A stretch of DNA of 64,000 nt from Lutjanus erythropterus (Eukaryota > Chordata > Actinopteri > Lutjaniformes > Lutjanidae): NCBI GenBank assembly GCA_020091685.1, contig CM034607.1, forward strand, positions 33,254,852 through 33,318,851, read 5' to 3'. Position 1 is the stretch's first letter. The number at the start of each line of letters is the position of its first letter. The translations under genes were made by a program, and so were the position numbers. Positions 1-12,000 of this stretch are shown here, piece by piece. The notes under the pieces are model-generated. The model did no database searches. It was not told where the DNA came from and was given only the letters and a program-made list of their open reading frames with translations.

Positions 1-1195
1 AAGGTTTAGACTCAAGATGAGGTTCATTGCAACCTAACTGCGGCAAGACCTTTATGAAAATGTTTTTTTTCCCTCTATTTTGTTGGCTGTTCACCCAAAT
101 ACATACAAGAGCCAAAAATTCAACAGGTGAAAAGAAACTTTGGAGACTTTAGAGCAGATTTTTAGTGAAATTTCTCAAAAATGCTTGGATGATCTTTAAG
201 GTCTTTGGTGATATTTTGGTGACTATGACATCCATCCACATGAGCATTTTACCTGTTTTAAGAATAATGCTAACCACATTAGCATGTTCTATTCTATTCA
301 CATGCAGCTACACTGTGAACACCTAAACATGAAGCAGATTGTTTACTCTGCAGTTAGTTGCTTAGCTGAAGGAAATACCATCAACAAAGAACAGCAATGG
401 CAGAAAAAAAAACCAGATATTACTTCCTTGGTCTGATGACAAAGGTGGAACTGTTACTGAAAGTCACACATAGACAGCAAGGTCAGCAAAACCTGCAGTT
501 CATTATTCACGTTGAACCAACCGCTGGTAGTCAAGCCTGATGTTTGTTTTCATCTGAATGAGGTCCACATCACAGGAATGTGATGAATCAGGGAAGATAC
601 ACTGTGACTTCTGTGGCCCAATCAGGAAGCGGACTTGGTTTTCACAGTCTCTAGATCCACCCATCCAGACTAAAACGCACTCCTGAAGTTTTTAAACTAA
701 AACAGGGTCAGCAAAAAGGTTTTAGCAAATTGAAAATGCTGGAAAGTGTGGATGCTAGGTGTAAATATAGCAAAAGTTCTGCATTTTGAAACGAAAACAT
801 AATAGAGTAGATGCAGCCTTGAGGCCTTTGCACGCCCATGTTTATTTATCATGCGACTAATTTGCAAGTAAATAATATTTTTCGAACCTGTATCCAAGCT
901 TTCACATCAGTGATGGAATTTCACTGAGCGATATTGCAGGTTTTATTTTTTCAGACCAAGGCTGGTTTCACTTGCAACATATACACATCTCTTTTTTATA
1001 TGTTAAAAGGGGAAAGAACTACAGAAACAACAATTTAAAAGAGCGTGGAGAAGAATGAGCTTCAGTATGACGATGTTGTGTATTTTAAGCTTCAACAGTC
1101 TGCAGGTGATCCCCACTCCTGTCGAAGAACATGAATGAACCAAATGTGCACTGCACACAGTTGGAAGTGTTCACAAATTATATAATACATATTTT
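1..1195. other. AT-rich non-coding DNA, nothing recognised
   Basis: No reading frame here exceeds 66 codons and none resembles a known family. I see no tandem array, terminal inverted repeat or RNA gene. It reads as ordinary intron or intergenic sequence. Confidence 0.5.
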
Positions 1196-1450
1196 ACTTA
1201 AGACACACTGCTAGCTAATGTTCCAGGTCGCTGTTTTTGTGTTGTCTTGTTTAAAACATGACCACAGTTGTTCCCCAACCTTAACCCAGAAGTTACTTTA
1301 ACCAACATAGACAACATGGTCTTTCCTTCACCCTAACCAAATCACTTCTGTCAAACCAAACCTCAACCTTTATTTTAATAGTTTGGGAAGACAGGTCAAT
1401 AATGTCATCCTGATCAGAAAACACGTTTGTGTCATTCTGAGCACTTAGAC
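1196..1450. repeat. probable old dispersed repeat with CCTAAC-like words
   Basis: The stretch contains several degenerate CCTTAACC / CCCTAACC words around 1278-1340, followed by a word ending GTCATTCTGAGCACTT. I associate this combination with an interspersed repeat common in fish introns, but I cannot name the family. No termini or target duplication are visible. Confidence 0.3.
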
Positions 1451-3075
1451 AATATATTTGGTCGTCTGATTTGCAGGATTTACTGAGAATATGAGATGCT
1501 GGGAAAGCTCTGTATGCTACTGCACTTTCAGTCTTTCTTACTTCAGATACACATACAGTGTAACTTAAAGACTATAAGACGTTCCAGTGTGTTCTCTCAT
1601 TTTGGGAAATGTCCTGACAGCAAATGTAGAAGTAGCCGAGGCAGGCTGAGGGAAAGTGGCTTCACTAAGAAGGTGAAGTCCAACATTTCATGAAGAATTT
1701 ACTGAACGTTACAGACTGCTGACATAATATTTAACAGTGTAAGAGGATCTGAGGATGGATATTTAAATTTTGATTCTTCGCCTGAAACCATCAGGTCAGG
1801 TCAGACACTCGTTCCCCGAGGCTCGATCAGGTCAAGTCTCACTTAATTCATTTATATTTTTTTATTTTCAGTCAAGAAATCTGAGCCTGTGGAATCACTG
1901 TCTCAAACAAGAGTGCTCGCTCCCCCCTCTGGCCCTGCCAGCACTTACTCTGACATTTAGGAGCTTGTCAGTTTGCCCCTCAGTGGACTAAAATGAAGTG
2001 AAGAAGAAATTAGCATCATGAGAATCGAGTTTGTCATTATGGCAGGAAAAGTCTGAGGTGGAGAGCCACTTTGACACTACTGCCAGCAGTGACAGGACGT
2101 CCGTGGGGTTTGTCAAATGTCAGCAGAGTGGAAAATCTGCCATAAGGTGTAAAAAATGGGAGTGTAACTCTGCAAAAGCACATGTCATAGTAAGAATCAG
2201 GCTTTTAATCAGAGCTCATTAACTGTTGATTGAGTCAGAATTGATCTTTAGATATTTACTTATTCATGTATATATGAATAGCTTCTTTAGCTTTGCAAGT
2301 TGCTGTGTGAAGTATATTACATACTTTTGCATGCAAAGTTCTAAGCACTTTAAATTAAATACAGAGTGAACAGGATAAATAAGTAGACTGTGTGAAAGAA
2401 AATGGGAATAATATGGAAAAACAAGGTAGTAATATAAATAAGCAAGGTGTATACATTATATGGGAGATTGAGGAATGGATCAACTTTGGGAAAATCTCAT
2501 CTCCAGAGAGAGGTCAGCGTTCTTTCTTTGTGTCCTCTCACAGGAGAAGATGAGTTTATATAATGTATTTTACATTTGCTAAATTACACATTAGACAATC
2601 TGTTACCCAGAACACCCATTGCTCCGAAAATACACACAGTCTCTCCAGTTGTCAGTTCAGTGGGGACAACACTCCACCGCATGTTCGTGTTTGTAGCTGT
2701 GCCAGCAGGACAAGGAGCGAAAATCAGGTGTATCCAAGTAAATCGATGATCACAAAGAAATAAAAAAAAATCGTCTCTGTTTTAATTTACAATAAGGTGG
2801 GAGGTCTTTTGTAGGTTTAATCTTTGGATTGAGGCAATAATATGGTTAATAAACAACTTTTAGGTTGCAGTTTTTCTAGCTTATACAAGAAGTGACAAGA
2901 CCAGGACGTGAAGCATGCCATGTTTTAAGGGAGTCTCTATTTCAGAGACTGCTGGCCCTGTCCATGGTGCTGAACCACCAGCCGTTTTGCTCTGCTTTCT
3001 GCGTTGCACTACATGAAATTTCAGTGTTAATGCTGCAGACAATTTTCCAGTGTAGGCAGATCAAACCCTACATGT
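1451..3075. other. non-coding DNA with a nuclear-receptor half-site run
   Basis: Reading frames reach only 73 codons and match nothing. Near 1790-1806 there is a back-to-back AGGTCAGGTCAGA run, a composite of nuclear-receptor half-sites, with a further CAGGTCAAG nearby at about 1828. The rest is AT-rich with short A and T runs. Confidence 0.4.
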
Positions 3076-3240
3076 AACCTCACTGCAGGGACAGTGTGCA
3101 CTTTTGGAGCAATAGGCTGTTAGACTTTTGGAGTGATGAATGGGAAAATGGGCTGTTGAACAAATGGGCCAACGGGACATTTTTCGGACTATTAGGGTTT
3201 TTTAATAATGGGCCATTGGAATGATAGGGCAGTACCAACC
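3076..3240. repeat. dispersed repeat family A, copy 1 (GGGC-word repeat)
   Basis: This stretch is clearly related to 57611-57765. Both open with an ACCT-ACTGCA word, then a GTGTGCA-TTTTGGAGCA word, then a chain of loosely repeated words built on TTGGA..AATGGGC, and end in GGGCAGT. The internal words give an irregular periodicity of roughly 15-20 bases. No terminal inverted repeats or coding potential are seen, so the element class is unknown. Confidence 0.6.
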
Positions 3241-3245
3241 CGTAT

Positions 3246-5811
3246 GAAATGATCTAACTCACAACGGACTGTTTAAATAAAGGGTCAAAATCCATACAGC
3301 AGTCTTTTTTATTCCATGCGCTCCTCTTCCTTGTCTCAGCTACATTACCCACAATTCAACTTGACCATCAACAGTTCAGTTGGAGATTTGGGTCTGTTAT
3401 GCTAGTACTAGATAATGCAGTCTCAAACTCTGGTCTCCTGGGTGAGAGTCCTGTGTTTCTTTGTCCATCCACGCCACCTCTTCCATACACTGACCACCTC
3501 ACTCTTTATATCACCTGACTTCAGTGGTCCATAAAACATTACATGGGCCCCTTCATAAATGATCCTAGAGGGGTGTAGATGATTGCCCTCTGAGCTTAGG
3601 GGACTAAGCTGTTGTATTTGATGCCTTTGGTGTGAGAACAGGCTGCATATAATCACCAAATGAATGAAAAGCAATGTTCAGACTGTAAGGGTACAGTATG
3701 GATAATCCCCCTATAATACAATTCGGTGTAATGTTACACTTCAGAGAACTCTAAACATTTGCAAACTCCCCATCCTGAGTATCAGATGTTTGCCAGAACT
3801 TGAAGCCAAACTGACCAAAACATTTCAGCTGTTATTAGCTGCCTAGCGAGGTGGGAGATGCACTGCTTTCTGTAAGTTTAATTCACTGAAACAACTCATA
3901 GGTAGTATCCGAATCCTCCATTGCACAATAGAAACTGGCCTCAAATAAATCATCTACAGAATTGTCGAGTGTATAGATGTGTGTGTGTGTGTGTTGTCTC
4001 TGTGTCTAATGAATAAAAGCATCACATTACCATAAGCTAATCCTAAAGCTGCACATTTATCATCTTGAAAATTTAGACAGCAAAGTGAAAGTCAAAACAA
4101 TCTATTCAACTAAGAGGGAAATGAATTACTTTGGAACTCTGCCACAGAAAGCATGAATGCCTTCCTGGCCTATTTTAAAGGATTTTCAATCTATATGGAG
4201 GATTAAGGAGTAAAATTATAACAGCATTTGCATTCCTTTGACTTAAAAAGACTCTATGAACACTGTAAATATTCTTGATGCATGTGGTGCAGCTACAGTA
4301 CATCATCTTGGAGAGGGATTGTTACGGTTGTTGGATCAAACTTGACTGAGGAGAAGTTGACATTTCGTACACAATGCAATTAAATGTGGACATGACTTTT
4401 TCGACCACGGGGTTGTTTTGAGTTCTGCTTTACAGAAACATATTGTCCGTTTCTATTTTGGGCAAGTCGTGAAATTCATAATTGTTTAACTCTAAATATT
4501 GCAAATTTGATTGTGAGATTTGCTCACACAGCTGCTGTGGTTGCAGAAATGATCACATTTGGTTTAGAGTTAAACAGAAGGGCAGTTTCAAGTTTTTATT
4601 GACTGTAAATAGAATGATTGAATGATTAAAGAATGCAAGAAGTGAACTGAGTTGACTGCTCTGTTAAAGGTAGACTGTGGAGTTGGCTGGCATCAAAAGT
4701 CTAATTTGCAAATCTGAACCTGTCAGTTCTTTTTTGATTTCCAGGTGTTATCAACACACACACATACAGCTGGACACAACTGGATAGACCTACAACCAGT
4801 TGGAACAACAAAACCTGTGTGGTGAAGTACAGTGTTGTGTCTGTTTTCAAGCAGGGCACTAAATGATGGCCAACCAGGGGCAATCTGTCAAGATTTATTT
4901 TCAGCAGGATGGTGTATGTGGGATTGATTGAGAATAAACTACGCTAGTTGTCTTTCAGCCAATGTACTTTTATGTTGATCTTGAAGTATTGCTGACGGGG
5001 TTTGAAATTTGAAAAATTTGAAAAAGAATTAATGTGCTTGAGCACAGATGGGGAAAAAAATCCAAATAAATCAGCTGTTTCCTCCAACATTGCTCTGTAA
5101 TACATCCAAAATTGCTCCATACAGATCTGAAGAAACTGAAATGTCAGAGTTCTATCTTGTTTTTCTACAAGATTCATTCGAGCTTAAACTGGAGCTTTTT
5201 AATTTCGTTATTTTGTTGCAGCCTCCCCCTCTGCAATGGTATAATAGTTGTGCGACTGGAGAATTGGCGCCCCGGCTGCTATCTTGATTAACCAACTTAT
5301 AATAATTGTTTTAACAGTAGTTGATGGAAACAAACATTGATTTTCATTTTCTTTTGCCAATTTATGCAAAATTTGGTTAAAATTGCATGGTCATGAAGAG
5401 ACATGCTACCCAGTGCTACAGTGCGGCTGATGTGTTTTTAATTAAGTTTTTGGACACCAGTGGAGCTCTTTGGCACAGACTAATAATTAAAATGTAATTC
5501 AAATTCATTCAAACACAACCTGTCCTTATCTTTAACCACATCATAGAACCGATGTTGTCTCATTCTTTATGGACGCTGTTCCTAATTATTTGATCAAAAA
5601 AGGAGGCATTGGCCTTGGCTGTTCTGCCAGTTGTATGGGACCAGTCAAACAAAGTGTCTCAAGTAGCAGACGAGTGACCTCACTTTCATTTCTGTTGTGA
5701 TGTATCTCTAATTATCTTCTAATAAAGAACATATTTTTTGTCTAATTTGATATAAAATATGGCTTGATACGTCAGGTTTGCCTGCATTATAGCAAATGGG
5801 TTTAATATTTG
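3246..5811. other. non-coding DNA, nothing recognised
   Basis: Frames reach 83 codons (minus, 3423-3674) without any family resemblance. One short TG array lies inside at 3978-3994. No repeats with clear borders or RNA genes are visible. Confidence 0.45.
3978..3994. repeat. short (TG)8 microsatellite
   Basis: An uninterrupted TG dinucleotide run of 17 bases that ends in TTGTCTC. Confidence 0.9.
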
Positions 5812-6175
5812 TTAAAGGGACAGTTCACCCCAAAATCAACAATACATATTTTGCCCCTGGCCTATAGTGCTATTAAGCCATTTAGATTTTTGTGTGAGTT
5901 ACAGAGTTTCAGAAATATCAGCTGTCGAGAAGTCTGCCTTCTTTCCAGTATATTTGAATTAAACACATTTGAAAACTTCAAAACCAGTGTCTCTTTCCAA
6001 AGAATCATGACCCAGTTTCTCAAGATAATCCACACACCTTGTTGTGAGCAGATTTTATGTGGGAACTACTTTCTTTTCTACTAATACTCACACCAAAACA
6101 ATCAAGATGGATAAATACCACTACAGGCCAGGAAGAAATATGTACTTTTTATTTTGGGGTGAACTGTCACTTTAA
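5812..6175. mobile_element. TTAA-flanked MITE (piggyBac- or Kolobok-like)
   Basis: The two ends form a 21-bp terminal inverted repeat with one mismatch: AGGGACAGTTCACCCCAAAAT at 5816-5836, and its complement, with a T replacing one G, at 6151-6171. Both ends abut TTAA (5812-5815 and 6172-6175), the target duplication of piggyBac and Kolobok transposons. The interior of about 315 bp has no transposase. The 91-codon plus-strand frame running through it is not recognisable. I associate the AGGGACAGTTCACCC terminus with abundant non-autonomous fish elements. Superfamily choice is inference from TTAA alone. Confidence 0.85.
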
Positions 6176-6859
6176 ATACCAAATCTAACTTGCCTGCGAC
6201 ACAGAGGTTTCCCCCTTCAGTAGACGAAGGTGAAAACACCGGTCTAGTGACAAACTTTGCACAGATACGGAGCAATCCTGATCACAACTCATCACAAATA
6301 CCTCCAGAGTGCCAAAACTTCCCTGGGATATCTTTAATTTGCTCTGCACCCCCTGAGAAATCCTCCTGTTGACACTGTGTTTGAGGTTTTGCTTCAACTA
6401 GCAAGACATTAACACTTTTCAACTACATCAAAAAGTCTCATTAAATGAAAAACACAAACACAAAAGTAATCACAACAAACACTGTGCATTTGAATAAGGT
6501 AATATTTATTACAAAGCTGTTTTGTTGCATTGCATTGCATCACATGTGTTTGTATTTTTGTAGTTAGAAGATTATTTCTATTTTCTCTAGAGCTGGTTGT
6601 ATTTGGTTAACAAGTGCCTGAGCTGCTTAAAAAACCCTCCACACGTTATTCTAGCATTAATTATTTAGTATTATTGAGTACAGTAGGAATCCCTTTTGTC
6701 AGATAAGAAAGTCATTTCAGATCAAATCTCTTTATAGGATTTCTAACTTTAAAAATCCTAATGTCAAGTAATTATTCGGGGGTTATACATCCTCACATAC
6801 AACACTTTGAAAAAAGTAATAAGGGTCATTCTATCTTCCATCTGGGTGTTTCCCCTGAG
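6176..6859. other. non-coding DNA with a short pentanucleotide repeat
   Basis: No gene is seen. A short TTGCA/GCATT run of about three units lies at 6523-6541. The remainder is AT-rich single-copy-looking sequence. Confidence 0.45.
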
Positions 6860-7450
6860 TACGAATGTCGTCGTTGGCTGAGAAAACCAGCGACAGAAAG
6901 ACATTTGTGAAAACAGCATGTCAGCGCTCAGAGAGGCAGCAGCAGCATGAAGCTGAAATAAGTCCGGGCCAAAACCAAACACAGGCAGATTCTCGTCAAC
7001 TCTGCCTTGAGATCCTTCATAATCACTTTAAACTCACCGCGGGGAGCAACTCCAAGAATACCACCATCACTAACATGCTTATTCACCACATCAACTCCCA
7101 TACAGCTCTGATCTATAGAAATGTCAACAGAATAAGTAAAATGTCAGTTAGCTGCTGCTTGATGGATTGTATTTTTTATTTGTGCTCTTCAATACTTTCA
7201 GCGGCAGGCCTGAACACCAGCGACACTGCGGTTATCAGCCGCGGTGATGAAGAGTGACTCCGGGCGTCCTCTTTTGTCTTGTCGATGGCAAATGTCTCTT
7301 AAAGTGATAACCTATGATGCTCTTGTATAAGTGGATGTCGAGTTTGATATCGCGGCTCATAAAACACAACAGGGTTGTAATTTATATCCAGTTCATTAAA
7401 CGGCGGTTGTTTGGTCTGTCCCGGGAAAAATCCTCTGCTGCTCCGTCCCA
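6860..7450. promoter_or_regulatory. candidate conserved regulatory block, CpG-retaining
   Basis: In a window that is otherwise CpG-poor, this block keeps many CpGs, notably TCAGCCGCGGTGA near 7238, CTCCGGGCGTCC near 7259 and ATATCGCGGCTC near 7349. AT-rich homeobox or CDX-like words such as GTAATTTATA sit close by at 7377-7386. No repeat family is recognised. A 130-codon plus-strand frame (6865-7257) covers part of it but resembles no protein and lacks clear codon structure. The pattern fits a developmental enhancer, but this is inference from composition; an unrecognised exon is the alternative. Confidence 0.3.
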
Positions 7451-7454
7451 GTTC

Positions 7455-7660
7455 AGCAATGGTGAAAAGTAACATTACAGTACATTGACTTAAATATTAC
7501 ACTTAAGTACAAATTTAAGGTTATTGTATTCAGATTACATCCTTATGCTACTTGACAGGTAATTTTCTACATATCAGAGAAAAATATTGTACACACATGA
7601 TGCATTTTTAGAAATCAAAGTTTTTGTATACTTGTGTAACTGATTAGACCGACTGAAGAT
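7455..7660. repeat. AAGTAC-type dispersed repeat, copy 1
   Basis: It begins with GCAATGGTGAAAAGTAAC and continues through words such as CTTAAGTACAAATTTAAGG and TTATGCTACTT. This is the pattern of a very common fish interspersed element that starts TGGTGGAAAGTAACTAAGTACA. A related copy lies at 44815-44950, and a variant at 28495-28625. The class is probably a non-autonomous DNA transposon, but no borders are clear here. Confidence 0.55.
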
Positions 7661-7674
7661 GGACAAAAAAAAAT

Positions 7675-7920
7675 GTACATTAGGACCTTGGGGTCCCAAA
7701 TATATCAGAATCAGTCAAAGCTGATCCCCTATAATTGCTGAGTTTTTTTTTCTTTACTTGGAAGTCAGGAAAAATGACATGGACTAGTGCAATGCAGTCA
7801 CTAAAGTTAGAATTCGAAGTCAGAAACTCGAGTAAGATCCAATTCTCCTGAGTTTGCCGACATAAACACACCTGACATCGACAGCACTATGGCGAAGCAC
7901 ACAGTGAACAGAAAGCCAAA
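7675..7920. repeat. probable dispersed repeat
   Basis: The string containing TCAGAAACTCGAGTAAGATCC near 7823 and ACTATGGCGAAGCACACAGTG near 7886 matches my memory of a recurrent fish interspersed repeat. I cannot show borders from this window alone, and no second copy is present. The 63-codon minus frame across it is not a known protein. Confidence 0.3.
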
Positions 7921-9857
7921 ATACCTTTCATCAGTTTTTACCACACGCTGCTGTGTTTGTGTTGTGTGTTTGTGAAGTGCTGCGACAATGTTGTAGTTGC
8001 CATTTCATTTCCATTCAGTTTATTTGTCTCTGTGGTAAAGGCTGTTAAATCAGCTGCTGTGAGTTTCAGAGACTTGCTGTCCAAACATCTGTTTGCTGCA
8101 GTACATCCATGTTTTCCCGGGCAGATGCACTGGGAGGCATTAAGAGTGAAAGTAGACTGGGAGCACTGACTTGGAATTATCGACTCGCAATGGTTTGTGG
8201 CATCAAGTTTGATCCTTTCCTTAAAACCGAAATCTTTGAATGAGTTTGATTTTAACAAACAGACAGTGACCACTTTGACCTTCAAGTCAATCATATACAT
8301 CACTGAGGGCTGGGATTTTTTTACAATCAAGCCTCACAACCTGTCTGAAACAAAGCTGACTGACAATAATCATCAAGCCAAACCAACAAAGAGTCTCTAA
8401 ATGTGTGTTTTGGCGTTTTACAGTGAAGAAGAAATCACTTGTTATCATTTTAAAATCATATTTGTTCAGTAAATACTAAAAAGCTTTTCATTTCATGTGT
8501 TGCTGTGCAGACTTGGCGTCTCATGACCAACTGGTGAATTGAAGGTCATCAGGCAGAGAGAGGACACACCACAGATGGCTCCAAGTACACGCTTTACAGA
8601 CGGGACTTGGGAGCCATAAATGTTCTTTTGACACGTATAATAAAAGCACAGAAATCTGTCCGGGCGGTATTGGCAGAATTTCATTGTACACGCTGTCACA
8701 TGAACTATAAGAATAACTGACCCTTACATAGACAGACCATAAATACTGTATCTCTTCTAAAGGAACATGGCTGACTCACATCCCAAACCAGAACTAACAA
8801 TCTGTACTGTGAATGAGACACACACTCAACATAGCATGTTCTTTGTGCGAATGAAGCAACGACTCTGGTGCAGTAAACAGTAGTTTTATGTTGTGTAATC
8901 AGATTAGAAAACCATTTCATTTTTAATGGCTTTATTCTGGAAAACTTATAGCCTGTTATGTTCACTTTAGTGGGAGTTCATTAATGAATATAAAAAAATT
9001 ATTACCAGCTGCAACAGCATGTGGCTGAAATTGTTTTCACCTTGTGTGTTTGTGTGTGTCTTCATGGCGAAATGTGGTCCTGGAGACACCTACTGTCATG
9101 GGACCTAGGTGGTTGTCAGTAATTTGCCAGGTGAGTATGTGTGTGTGTGGACAGATTTTTTTCAAAGCAGTAGTATCACAAGATGAAGCCACAATGATCA
9201 AAATGAAGGCAGAGTTCAAAGACGGATGTGGTTCAACCCACGAGTACTGAGTCATCATGTAATAATGTAGTGATGATTGATGAGTGTTCATGAGTCTAAC
9301 TTTCTTCGAGGGCGCCTGTGATGGGAGTAAAACTTACTTATTATTTATTTGACTAATAATCAACCTACACACTTATAGGTGTATAGTCTAATGGTGCAAC
9401 ATCACCAGCTAATTTGTATTTTTGTCTGTGAAGGTGCGCTGTCACCTGTTATAGTTACTGTATTTTGATATGTGTGTAGGTGCACTGTCATCGATCTGTT
9501 ATGGTGCTTCAATACCAGATTTTGCTAAGTAGACAAGTCCATCACTATCTTGACCTTGTTGACTACCGTTCTATATCACAGTGGTCTGTTTTCCTAGTAA
9601 TTATTTCATTTCAGTACTTTCACTGTTGCTGGTCTTTTAAAGTTCTTTCGTTCACTACTGACATTACGCTATATTAGGTCTTAACTGTGAATAGTAGCAC
9701 CTGGTTTGAAAATCTTGCATTGTGGCCCAACGTTGACTCGTTGTGCTGCTGGTTACCCTTTTAAATATGGTAATTAAAGAATTTAAGCTATTTCAAGGGG
9801 TATTTTAAGTGATGAGGTTATGTCATTTTTACATAAAGAAACTTAAAAACTACAACA
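7921..9857. other. non-coding DNA, nothing firm
   Basis: A 130-codon minus frame (7938-8330) resembles no protein family and has no supporting exon signals. TG-rich words occur near 9040-9060 and 9139-9150. No tandem arrays or inverted termini are seen. Confidence 0.4.
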
Positions 9858-10160
9858 ACTGGTTATGAAATAGTCTCAATTTTATATGGATGCCTCTATG
9901 ACCTACATAAGTTAGTACTGTTAGTCTTAATGTCTGCCATGGGGTCAGATTCTCAGTGAAAACAGATGAAACAAGCCCGTGTTTACATTTTCCCAGGCAG
10001 AGCTGCAGTGAGTTGTTCGTTAGCCAGTTAAAAGAAGGGCGAAATTTTTCTTTGGATAATTTTACTTTTGACATATTTTGTGTTTATTACAGTGGAAACA
10101 CTGCCGCTTTGTCCACAGGAAACACAACGGTCCTTGTAGTAGCTTCAAACCCACCCAAAA
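9858..10160. repeat. dispersed repeat family B, copy 1
   Basis: It aligns in the same orientation with 37700-38015. Shared landmarks in order are CAGATGAAACAA, then GTGTTTACATTTT followed by CCAGGCAG, then TTTTGACA followed by ATATTTTGTG, then CCGCTTTGTCCACAGG. Lengths are similar, about 300 bp, and indels are small. No transposase and no obvious terminal inverted repeats were found, so this may be a SINE-like or internally deleted element of unknown class. Confidence 0.7.
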
Positions 10161-11449
10161 ACAGAGATACAAGAGATTTATTTTTATCATTATAAAACAA
10201 GGTTGTATAACAAGATTTTGTTCATCCTTCACGAGCACTGTTCATATTGTTCATGGTGTTACTGTTGAAAATACTTGCCACTGTGTTTTCTGGATGTCAG
10301 CCTGCTTAAAGTTTCTAGTCGCATCTCTAATCCTCTGGAGATGAGGGAACATATATCACTTAGTTTTCATACACAGTGTGTTATTTGCCATTTCAATACA
10401 TCATAGTCATTTCACATAGTTGCATGCGGCTGGGCTGTTCCCAGGTGTGAATGCGTGTAAGTGAGTGAAGCAGGGCACTAGGCTGTGAAAGTAAATATAT
10501 GCTCAGACAATCCTCCTTAGATAAATGAAGAATAAGAAAATCTTTCTGCAGTCTGAACATACAGAACCTGTGAATAATCAGCGTTATTCAATCCGGTCAG
10601 AACCAGGAGAAAATCTGTAATTCAGCCAACTTTGAGTTGGACCCATGACCAGAGCGCTAAATGAGATTCCCTTCAGGCAAAGAGGGAGATTTCTGGACTC
10701 ATAAATCCTCAGACGGGGCTATACTCGGCTACCATCAGTCAACATGGATCAATCACTGTTGGCGGATCAAAAGCACACGTCTAGAAAAAGTACGTTCCTC
10801 AGTAATCGCCAAAGAAATTCTCATTTTTCTCACTGATGCCTGTGTGTTGTTGAGATTTCCCGCTGAGGTTTTGTCAAGGATCTGAGGATCAGAAAAATTT
10901 GAAGCTGCTGTTTTTTTTTTTTTTAAAGTGTTCATGCCACAGGTACCGCAGTATGTCTTCTAAATCCCCCAGCCTCCGAGGACGTATCGTGCGTCTGGCG
11001 TGCATGCCAAGGCGTTTCTAATGAGGCAGATGGCTTCAACAACTCTCTCCAGCTTGACTGTGATTTCACCATGTGGAGGGGGCTCAAACATACTTTAATC
11101 AGAGAACATGACAAGGTCCTCCAGCAGAAAGCCTGTTAGTAGTGAAAGTGGGCTGACAACAGATTTGTAAATTCAACATGAATGTCAATTTTTACCTTGT
11201 TATTTTTTGTATCTTTCCTCATCCTTCCATTCTTAAATTTAAACTTTTTTCTTTCTCTTTTCCACCTTTCATCTTCAAACTTTATAATTCTACTTTTCTT
11301 CCTGTTTATTCTCTATATCCTTCCTCTGCATCTTTGTGTTTCTGTGAAGGAATTTACACCAGCGTCACGTGTTTTAAACTAATCATTTCCCTCTGGTACA
11401 AGTAAAAAAATGGTATGTAAATTACCTCCTGAGTGTCAAAGGATTTGTC

Positions 11450-11450
<1 letters not shown>
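10161..11450. other. non-coding DNA with a pyrimidine tract
   Basis: A T-run occupies 10909-10924. The stretch 10930-11110 keeps several CpGs (around 10979-10998) and has the homeobox-like word TTTCTAATGAGG, so it could be a small conserved element. Positions 11195-11345 are strongly pyrimidine-biased (T/C) on the plus strand, which produces overlapping Phe/Ser/Leu-rich frames of 66-75 codons that I regard as artefacts. Confidence 0.4.

Positions 11451-11451
<1 letters not shown>

Positions 11452-11504
<53 letters not shown>
11452..11504. repeat. (GT)26 microsatellite
   Basis: A perfect GT array of about 53 bases that ends where GTTTGAGGG begins. It generates the poly-Thr-His frame on the minus strand. 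Confidence 0.97.
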
Positions 11505-11507
<3 letters not shown>

Positions 11508-11628
11508 AGGGTTATTTTAAGCTGCGTGTTTCTGCTTGCACATTCCCCACATGCATGCACTTATTAAAAGTGGAATTCAGGCAATTAGGACACCAAATAT
11601 GAAAATTAAATCCACTGCCTTTGATTTT

Positions 11629-11664
11629 ACAGTGTGTGTGTGTGCGCGCGCGTGTGTCTGTGTA
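11629..11664. repeat. compound (TG)n(CG)n(TG)n microsatellite
   Basis: A TG run passes into GCGCGCGCG and back to TGTG. The whole tract of about 30 bases alternates purine and pyrimidine with a CG core, which is the best Z-DNA-forming sequence in the window. It lies only 125 bp from the preceding GT array. Confidence 0.9.
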
Positions 11665-11769
11665 CACATGAGTTCATGAGTTTAGTCCTCACTTCATCGA
11701 ATGTCTTCATTTCATAAACAGTCCTTTGATGAAGGACCGCTCAGGAAATTAAGACATGGCTTTAGAGTT

Positions 11770-12000
11770 ACACTGTAAAAAGTATATTGACAAATTAACA
11801 GTAACTTTTTGGCAACAATTATTTTGATGTTGATGTCACTGGAGACTGCAAATAATTGCAAAGTCATAAGTTATACATCAGACTGGCAATGTGTCATCCA
11901 GCCTGAGTTGGCAAGGCCACGCCCCCTTCTGGGGGAAAACTCACAGTTTCATATAGTGGCCTGCTGCGTAGCAGGCTGTAAAACAAATGAGCATACAGAT
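11770..12000. repeat. probable mosaic of dispersed repeats
   Basis: Near 11770-11815 there is TACACTGTAAAAAGTATATTG followed by TTAACAGTAAC, typical of fish elements that begin ACTGTAAAAA. Near 11915-11950 there is GGCCACGCCCCCTTCTGG followed by AACTCACAGTTTCAT, another recurrent fish repeat word. No termini are resolved. Confidence 0.35.

Noticed and set aside
6865-7257. 130-codon frame as a gene
   Set aside because: No domain, composition not protein-like, and it overlaps a block better read as regulatory.
7938-8330. 130-codon minus frame as a gene
   Set aside because: No family resemblance; overlapping plus frames of similar quality exist.
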